The notes under the pieces are model-generated. The model was not told where the DNA came from. It worked only from the letters and a program-made list of their open reading frames with translations, and did not search any database. The position numbers were made by a program, and so were the translations under genes. Source: Xenoacremonium recifei (taxonomy: Eukaryota > Ascomycota > Sordariomycetes > Hypocreales > Nectriaceae). From it: DNA of 64,000 bases. The DNA is taken from the NCBI GenBank assembly GCA_012184525.1, contig WOFQ01000011.1, positions 792,482-856,481 on the forward strand. The letters run 5' to 3'. Shown in pieces: positions 57,831-64,000 of the stretch (positions are counted from its first letter, which is position 1; each line of letters begins with the position of its first letter).

Positions 57831-58180
57831 CGTTGCAAACGCCTAAGCCGGGTCTCCAGAGATGTCGCGAAGGTATAGCGATGATGCAGAGAGACGCCCG
57901 ACCTAGCTAAAGCAGGTTGTTGGCGGAGAAGTGAGGAGGAGCAATAGATGGATTGCTCGTCAGGGAGTCGCGCGAGTAATAAGTAATAAGTGAAAGTCAA
58001 ATTATGCTGCGGCTGAGCTGTGAAGGCAGCAGCCTAATGCCGGTGTTCTGCCGTCACGCTAAGCCTCTTTTGGGCGCAAGGCATGGGAGCTGATTTTTGG
58101 TCGGGTCCGCGTCGAGGGCTTCAGATTTTCCCCAACAGTCGTCGGACCATGAGGATATCTAGCGACGCGGCCACACAAAA

Positions 58181-58703
58181 ATGACGATCAAGGCGATAAG
58201 GGCCGTTTCTTCCGGCCAGGTGAGTGTTATCGCTCCTCAATTGAGGCTTCTGTGACGAGGCTGATCTCCTCAAGAATGGCGTCGGCGCATTCATTCTTCA
58301 GTGCAAGCGACTAGACCTTCACTACTGTGACTGGGCTGGTAGCTCAAAGGGCATGAAGTAAGCATTTACCTCTACACATATCATCATAGACTCTGCTAAC
58401 AAGTTTTTCAGCGGCTTCATCAAGTCTCTCCTCCCCAAGTTCGCCGCGGCCAACCCCCAAGTCGAATTCGCCATTTCTCCCCGACCCGGCAAGCACCCCG
58501 TTATCATCGGCCACTACATCAACGGCCGGACGAAGCCCGTGTGCGTACGAAACCTGTCGCCCTACGAGATCCTCAAGAAGGTCGAGTTGCTACGGGATGC
58601 CAGCGGAGAGAAGTTGAAGCGCACGAACAAGGCGGTCACGAGCAACAGTCCCAGCGTCAGAGGCGTTTGGTCTCCTTACCACGGAAAGGGGATGGTTGTG
58701 TAA
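58181..58703 (+). CDS. MRPL51: Mitochondrial large-subunit ribosomal protein mL43 (MRPL51 of yeast)
   Basis: This is a protein of the mitochondrial 54S ribosomal subunit with a thioredoxin-like fold. Three exons (58181-58219, 58275-58357, 58412-58703) encode 137 residues; single long frames miss the first two. MTIKAIRAVSSGQNGVGAFI starts the family, QCKRLDLHYCDWAGSSKGMN is the conserved core, and FIKSLLPKFAAANPQVEFAI, then RPGKHPVIIGHYINGRTKPV finish the fold. The tail SPSVRGVWSPYHGKGMVV is typical. The basic N terminus serves as import signal. A UGUACAUA PUF site lies 46 nt after the stop. It is convergent with TPI, only 308 bp between stops, so the transcripts may overlap. Confidence 0.92.
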
Positions 58704-58748
58704 GAGAACAGAGCAACAAAAGGACAGGCACAAAACAGCTTGCTCTCG

Positions 58749-58756
58749 TGTACATA
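58749..58756 (+). promoter_or_regulatory. UGUACAUA Puf3-type site in the MRPL51 3' UTR
   Basis: A perfect UGUANAUA octamer on the sense strand, 46 nt after the stop codon. Yeast Puf3 binds this motif in mRNAs of mitochondrial ribosomal proteins. The PUF protein in this window has the matching code, with a permitted difference at base 5. Confidence 0.6.
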
Positions 58757-59011
58757 TATATGTATTAGGCATGGAGTTTCACAGCATTGGATGGCGAGGA
58801 ATTTGTACGATCTAGAATCAACATCTCAAGTCATATGGGACAATAGCGAGAAGAAAAAGTCACATCACGCACAATTTGCATCTTTTAATGATAGCTTTCA
58901 TCTTGGGGGTATTTCTTTGCTTCTTTTCATTCATAATCTACCTGCTCTAGAGGTGTGGTTTCCTCGGGCAGGTGAACCTATGTCCCTTCGCACCGGTTTT
59001 GGTTGGATTAC

Positions 59012-60060
59012 TTACTGCTTGAGGCAGTTGATGATATCGACGACTGGATCCAATCAGTATGCCATGTTCTTTCATAGAGACGTATAGGAATAGCTTACAG
59101 GCAGGCTTGAGGGAAGCGCCACCGACGAGGAAGCCGTCAATGTCGGGCTGCTTGCTCAGCTCACCGCAGTTCTTCTCGTTGACACTGCCGCCGTAGAGAA
59201 TGCGGGTGTTCTCGGCGACCTCGTCGCTGACACCGCGGAGCATGTCGCGGATGGCCTTGTGCACCTCCTGAGCCTGCTCAGTGGTGGCGACCTTGCCAGT
59301 GCCAATAGCCCAGATGGGCTCGTAGGCGATGACGATCTTGCTCCAGTCGGAGATCTGGCTCTTGAGCGACTCAAGCTGGGCGCCGACAACCTCGAGGGTC
59401 TTGCCGGCCTCGCGCACCTCGAGGCTCTCGCCGCAGCACCAGATGACGCTCAGGCCGTTCTCCGTCGCGTACTTGGTCTTGGAGGAGACGACCTCGTCCG
59501 ACTCGCCGAGGATAGTGCGGCGCTCCGAGTGGCCCAGGATCGTCCACTTGATGCCGCTGTCCTTGAGCTGGGCGACGGAGATCTCGCCGGTGTAAGCACC
59601 GTTGGGCTTGTCGAAGACGTTCTGGGCGGCGACCTCGATGCCGTTGCCGATGGTTTCGCGGACGAGGGAGAGGTAGAGGGCGGGAGGAGAGATGACGACC
59701 TCTGTTGAATGTTAGCGATGTTTTGTTGGTGATGGTGGTGGGGTGTTGAGGGGTTGCTGGATTCTCGCGGACGGAGGGGCTTTGCAGAGCAGCAATAGTA
59801 AACATACCAACGTTCTCGTCGAGGGTAGCGTTGTTGAGGTTGGCGACGATCTCCTTGATGGCGGCAACAGAGCCGTTCCTGCAGTCGAATTGGTGGTCAG
59901 CGTCTGGCTGTGGCTGTACGGGAGCCACGATCTGCGGCTTTTTGATGGAGGGGTTCTTCCAGCTGGGAGCTTGGCGGGGGAGGGGATGGGAGGGGAGGGG
60001 AGGCACTGAAGGGTGCGCCTACATCTTGAAGTTGCCGCCGACGAAGAACTTGCGAGCCAT
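59012..60060 (-). CDS. TPI1: Triosephosphate isomerase
   Basis: TPI interconverts dihydroxyacetone phosphate and glyceraldehyde 3-phosphate in cytosolic glycolysis. Four exons (60060-60023, 59878-59808, 59701-59099, 59043-59012) give 247 residues, the standard size. MARKFFVGGNFKMNGS has the substrate-binding Asn-Lys, split by intron 1 within the methionine codon. GHSERRTILGESDEVV has the catalytic histidine. VIAYEPIWAIGTGKVATTEQ has the catalytic glutamate and loop 6. ILYGGSVNEKNCGEL and FLVGGASLKPAFVDIIN close the barrel. The last exon has only 32 nt including the stop; without it the protein would lose the helix VDIINCLKQ. Codon use is strongly biased to C-ending codons, as expected of a highly expressed glycolytic gene. 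Confidence 0.97.
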
Positions 60061-61745
60061 GATGGGCGAATTGGGAGGAGAGGCGGTTTGGTGATTGGGA
60101 GGAATGGTATTGGAGAAGACAGGAGACGAGAAGGAGGTTGTGGTGGTGATGGTTGCAAGCACCTACCTGTAAATAATAGTAGTCCACCTAGCTGGAGGTC
60201 ACCTTTACTGGCAAGTACCTCCTATAGCGCGGGGCCCGTCCCGCCGTAACGCCAGCGCGCTCTGGCGTCTGTGGCCCGCTGTTACGCCGAGACCTGGACG
60301 CCGGTAGAGCCCGGAGCTGCTGCTGCACCCAGCCCGTTCTTCGCCTTCTGCCACGGCCCTTTACCCGAGGCTCACTGACGGGAGGATGGACTGATGGCCC
60401 AGATCAGACCAGACCAGACGCTGGTACATAGACCTCCATGAGTCCTGACCGCATCCTTCTCAGCGCGGCATGTCCCGGTGAGGCGCCTGTTGGACCGGCC
60501 TCGCCGCTGTGATAGGACGACGAGAGCCTCACGCAACGCGCTCACCGCTCAGTCTTGGTCCTGGATGCCTTCCCGAGATGACGAGGCCACTCATATCGTG
60601 CGTGCTAGGAGACACTTGGGCCATGGGATCATGGGGGCTCGGTCATGAGCATCATGCCACATCTCCTGAGGCCATCCATATATGATACGAAGTACATGCG
60701 TGGTCAATGCTCGCCATGCATCGCCTCCATAGGTGAGCAGATGCAAAATACAGGGCTCATAGGGCACTTTAAACCCTTGTATTTTACATCCGACTTCCAG
60801 CTAAATCGGGCACGATCGCGGATGCAAGGTAGTGGCTGCCCCGGACACTCTATAACATGGAGAGCCTTTGACCCGAGATCTGGACCCTCAGGTCAGCTAC
60901 ACGAACATGACCGTTATCACCTACGATTAGCGAGTCAATATAAGCTGGGATGAGCTCATAGTTGGATCATTACATGAAAAATCTCGGAACTGAACTTGCC
61001 TAAAGTTACAACCCAAGATACCTGCTCCTCTTATGCTGCCCGCGAGTCCCTCATGCTTCTCACCACAATTTATTATAATATAATACACACTCCTCCAGCC
61101 GCAAAATGTCACATGACCACTAAACATTGCAACTCATGACCTTAATGCAAATCTTAATCATCAAGAGTGGTATCAAAGATTCCTATACTAACTCAATCCA
61201 TTCTGTTTCTATCTGCTACCCTCTTGTGAGGTCCTGTTCCTCCATTCCTGTATCCTATCAAACAACAACAGCAATACAAAACAATCTAAACAATCTTCAT
61301 CCTTCTTGGCTCTGTAGTCCTTTCTAAGTCTGTCTCGTCCAGATGACGGCTTTCCATGTCCAACAAGGCTCCATACCATTCCGTAAACGGCGGCGTCTGT
61401 CCCTCTGGGGGTTTCCATGGTCTTCTGTGTCCTAGGCTCCGGCGAGATGGCTGGTTCTGTCCGGGCTGGTAGATGTCGAACGCTCCCCTCAGGCTGAAAT
61501 CATTCATTCAAGCCGAGGACCAATGGGCGCTTTCAGCTGCCTTATGGTGCAGGGAGGTTAAGTCCGGCTTCTGGTTTTCTTGGTTTTCTGGTGGTTGCAA
61601 GCATTGGTCCTGGTCCCTGGAACCCACTCGGGTTCCCTTCTATAAAGTGTAATCCGGTAGCAGATAGAATATCCTAGCCTGTAATCCACCGTTGCCACGT
61701 TAGCCTTGTTACCAGGTGTGTCATGGGTGCAGACTTACAAGTTGT
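60061..61745. other. Intergenic region upstream of TPI
   Basis: About 1.7 kb. The first 200 bases are TPI leader and promoter. No domain-bearing frame was seen, only one short protein-like frame at 61286-61507 on the minus strand. Confidence 0.5.
61286..61507 (-). CDS. Weak candidate small protein
   Basis: A 73-codon minus frame reads MNDFSLRGAFDIYQPGQNQP, then RPWKPPEGQTPPFTEWYGAL and LDMESRHLDETDLERTTEPR. It is free of low-complexity runs and looks protein-like, but it has no known family and lies 239 bp downstream of the C2H2 gene on the same strand, so it may be 3' UTR sequence read by chance. Confidence 0.2.
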   Translation of the reverse strand: MNDFSLRGAFDIYQPGQNQPSRRSLGHRRPWKPPEGQTPPFTEWYGALLDMESRHLDETDLERTTEPRRMKIV

Positions 61746-63530
61746 TCAACCGGTGCCGACGAAGCCGTTGAGCCCAGCGCTGGGCATCATCTCAATCTTG
61801 ATGGCGTTGATGGCGCGAATGTCATCCGTCAGCTTGAGCATGGTCTCGAGCCGCTTCTGCATGTCGTGGATGCGCGTAATGTTGTCGGTATCCTCGGGCT
61901 TTCCCAGGCCACGGACCAGGTTCTCCACGATCTTGCGGTTGTCCATCCACTGGTCAAGGAGGGGTCGGGTCGAAGGCTGCTTGGGCTCCGCGGGCATGGA
62001 CTTCACGGAAGCCTTGCGGCTGGCAGGGGCTGGGGTCTCGGGCACGTCTGGCTTGCGCTTCCGGTTCTTGGGGGCCTGGGTCGAAGTAGGGCCGGATACG
62101 GGCGAGGCGCTGGCGCTTCCGTGGTCGTTGTGCACACGCTTCATGTGGTCGCGAAGATTCCACTGGCGAGGGAATCCGTTTCCGGGAACGGCACGTTCAC
62201 ATCCCTCGTAAATGCAAAGGAAAGGCTTGTCACCGTGGCCATGGAGTCCGTGGGCCTCACGCTCATGTCGGAGGAGACATGCTGTGGAGGAGAAGCGAGC
62301 TTCCTGGCAGGCCTCGATCTTGCAGCGGTATGGCTTCAGGTGTGAGTCCACAAATTTGCTAGACCAGTCAGTCGTCTCGTCACGCCAGGTGCAATGGGGG
62401 TTATTTGGGGGCTAGTCTTCTTACTCGTAGTTGCACTTGAGCTTCTCGGGCTTGTGGTTGCAGGTCGACTTGCCCTCCCAGGGGCAGTGGTAAAGGCCGT
62501 CGGGTCCAATGGCGGCCTCCTTGTAGAGCTGGTGGTTCCTGGCGGTCTCACCTTCGGTTGACAGTCGCCGGGTGCCGAATGGCGGAGGGAGGGTCAAGGG
62601 CTCTTCCAGTTTGGGGACCACCTCTCCGGAAAGGTCCTCGGGCATCACGGAGATCTTGTTGTCATGGCTGGGGGAACGGGCTTGGTAAGAATCTCTACGA
62701 TGAGGGTGTCGATGGTTAGGCGATACGTACCTGGGAGATTGGCAGAGAATCTCGGGAGACGAGTTAGGGCTCTGAGAAGAGAGCCACATCTCCTCAATGG
62801 TCGCAGGCGAAGAGGAGCGCGAAATGGAGCTGGAAATGCAGTCCCAGGGAACCACCGGAGAGTTGTTGTCCATGACGGGAACATCAGGGCCGAATTGCAT
62901 CTGGGCTGGGTCGACGTGGAGAGTGTTGTGCTGGGGGAGGGACAGGGTGGTATCGACATTCAGGCTCATGTTGACAGGGTATTGGGGCCAGTACATCTGA
63001 TGGGCCAGGACCTCATTGTCCAGGAGAAGGCACGACTCCATTCCGCCCGTGGTGGTAGACGCGGAGTAGGGACCATTCCGGTAAGATGCATTACCTGTGA
63101 TGTCCATGTTGGACAGAGATGACATTTGAGAGAGCGAGGATCCATTGGATCTGCTCGAGCTGACCCTGGACATGGCTTGCCCGCCATGGGGCATAGCAGG
63201 AGCAGTCCTGGACGCCGTCCAGTTGGCCTGGATGTCCTGACGGGCTTGGGTATGGATGCGGTCAAGTCGAGTTCCTCGGGGGGTGGTTTGTCCAGAAATG
63301 CACATGTAGTCCTCGGCCTCTCCAGAGTGTGCGGATCCATGATCTGAATAGGAGCGGCAGTTCTGTGGTCCTTCTTCTGTCGTAGCCCAATACGAACCCG
63401 GGTAAAGGTCCGATGGTTCTGTTTGAGAAAAGGAAAACAGTCCAGGGTTCGAAACCATGGGAGTCTGGGTGTGGGTGTAGCTGTAATCGCTGATAAGGGT
63501 CAGTGTCTCGTTCAATAAGACATAGGACAC
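61746..63530 (-). CDS. C2H2 zinc-finger transcription factor-like protein
   Basis: Two exons (63530-62425 and 62358-61746) encode 572 residues. I do not recognise a characterised orthologue. The first 300 residues are Ser/Asn/Gln-rich and likely regulatory. The DNA-binding part runs about residues 345-460: a degenerate Cys-rich unit LYHCPWEGKSTCNHKPEK with KPYRC after it, then CKIEACQEARFSSTACLLRH and CIYEGCERAVPGNGFPRQWN with HMKRVH. Intron 1 falls between KLKCNYD and KFVDSHLKPY. After a basic linker (KNRKRKPDVPE) a C-terminal helix region DMQKRLETMLKLTDDIRAIN may mediate dimerisation. A GTACGT inside exon 1 near 62733 looks like a donor, but no acceptor at workable distance keeps frame. An in-frame ATG at 63458 (MVSNPGLFSF) is an equally good start. 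Confidence 0.78.
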
Positions 63531-64000
63531 AAGGAAAAGAAAGTAAAGAAAGGCATGAAAGTCTTAGCCTGAATCAACTTTGAGTCTATCACAAGGTTAG
63601 TTTTTGCGAAATGGAAGAGGGGAACTTAGAGCTTCTACAGACCAAGCGTGATGTGCTCATCAAGTGGTTGTCCAGATCTTGCGTGCAGGCGGTCCTATTG
63701 GGTCCAGTGTTGTTGGCAGCGGTGGTAGCTGTGAGGTGGCAGAAGGGGCGACAGCAGGGGTGGTCCTTAGTTGTTGTGTACTACGGTATGTCGGCAGTGG
63801 GATCATGGAAGAATGTGTTGCTCGAAGCCGGTGGGGATTGTCGAAGCCATGAGGTGTCGGTGTTGTTGAATCATAGTCCGAGGTCCATGGAGCGCGTGAG
63901 GGGGGGGGGGGGGGGTTGCCCCTGAGGTGTTGTTCCAGACAAGGCAAAAAGCAAGATGGGGAACCCCGAAGCAGGAGGGGCCCGGGGGGTTGTGGACTTA
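63531..64000. other. Upstream flank of the C2H2 gene with a poly-G tract
   Basis: No gene seen. A run of 16 G lies at 63900-63915. On the minus strand this is the promoter or leader of the C2H2 gene, reading as C-rich there. Confidence 0.5.
63900..63915 (+). repeat. Homopolymer run of 16 G
   Basis: Sixteen consecutive G. Such runs are both natural poly-C leader elements on the opposite strand and common sites of sequencing length error. Confidence 0.9.

Noticed and set aside
62697..62746. An intron in exon 1 of the C2H2 gene starting at GTACGTATCG
   Set aside because: The nearer acceptor gives a 36-nt intron, too short for this genome, and the next one breaks the frame; the continuous frame is open and plausible.
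1..64000. CRISPR arrays, transposons or prophage
   Set aside because: No regularly spaced repeats, no transposase, integrase or reverse transcriptase motifs and no long terminal or inverted repeats were seen; the genome is eukaryotic.

Overview
The window is nuclear DNA of a filamentous ascomycete (Pezizomycotina, most likely a Sordariomycete). The evidence is: many short introns of about 45-60 nt with GT..AG ends and CTAAC/CTGAC-like branch sites; moderately GC-rich coding sequence; C/T-rich leaders; and a gene set typical of moulds (PacC, Zn2Cys6 regulator, Ku80, fungal-only proteins). No rRNA, tRNA, CRISPR array or intact transposon was seen. I read 22 protein genes with good support, one of them cut by the left edge, plus two weak candidates. 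Exon boundaries were worked out by hand from splice consensus and frame continuity, so they are predictions.

Layout. 0-12.3 kb is dense: an unknown protein cut by the left edge, Ku80 of non-homologous end joining, a TMEM205-like membrane protein, a 100-residue unknown, a Pho13-type HAD phosphatase, a DUF1295 membrane reductase-like protein and DNA topoisomerase III. 12.3-22 kb is sparse and holds two regulators, a Stb3-like Sin3-binding protein and the pH regulator PacC, with PacC-type GCCAAG sites crowded upstream of pacC. 22.4-23.6 kb holds two tandem genes for secreted proteins built from an apparently undescribed CCCC-type cysteine module, three copies in one and one in the other. 25.7-30.2 kb holds a regulator with two Zn2Cys6 clusters and a single-pass membrane protein. 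30.2-37.3 kb is almost gene-free and ends in the long leader of a Puf3/Pumilio-type gene.

41-47 kb carries DHFR, a mitochondrial FMP32/MCUR1-like protein, the kinetochore protein Nnf1 and a PH-domain protein. After a second gene-poor stretch (47-51.3 kb) come a G3BP/Nxt3-like RNA-binding protein, the ribosome assembly factor Mrt4, U1-70K, mitochondrial ribosomal protein L51, triosephosphate isomerase and a C2H2 zinc-finger protein.

How parts may work together. Most genes are housekeeping and unrelated. Three regulatory links can be read from the sequence: PacC probably controls its own promoter; the PUF protein has the residue code for UGUAUAUA and a near-identical UGUACAUA lies just after the stop of the mitochondrial L51 gene; and PacC keeps two YPxL motifs of the kind PalA binds. 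The most novel element is the secreted CCCC module family.
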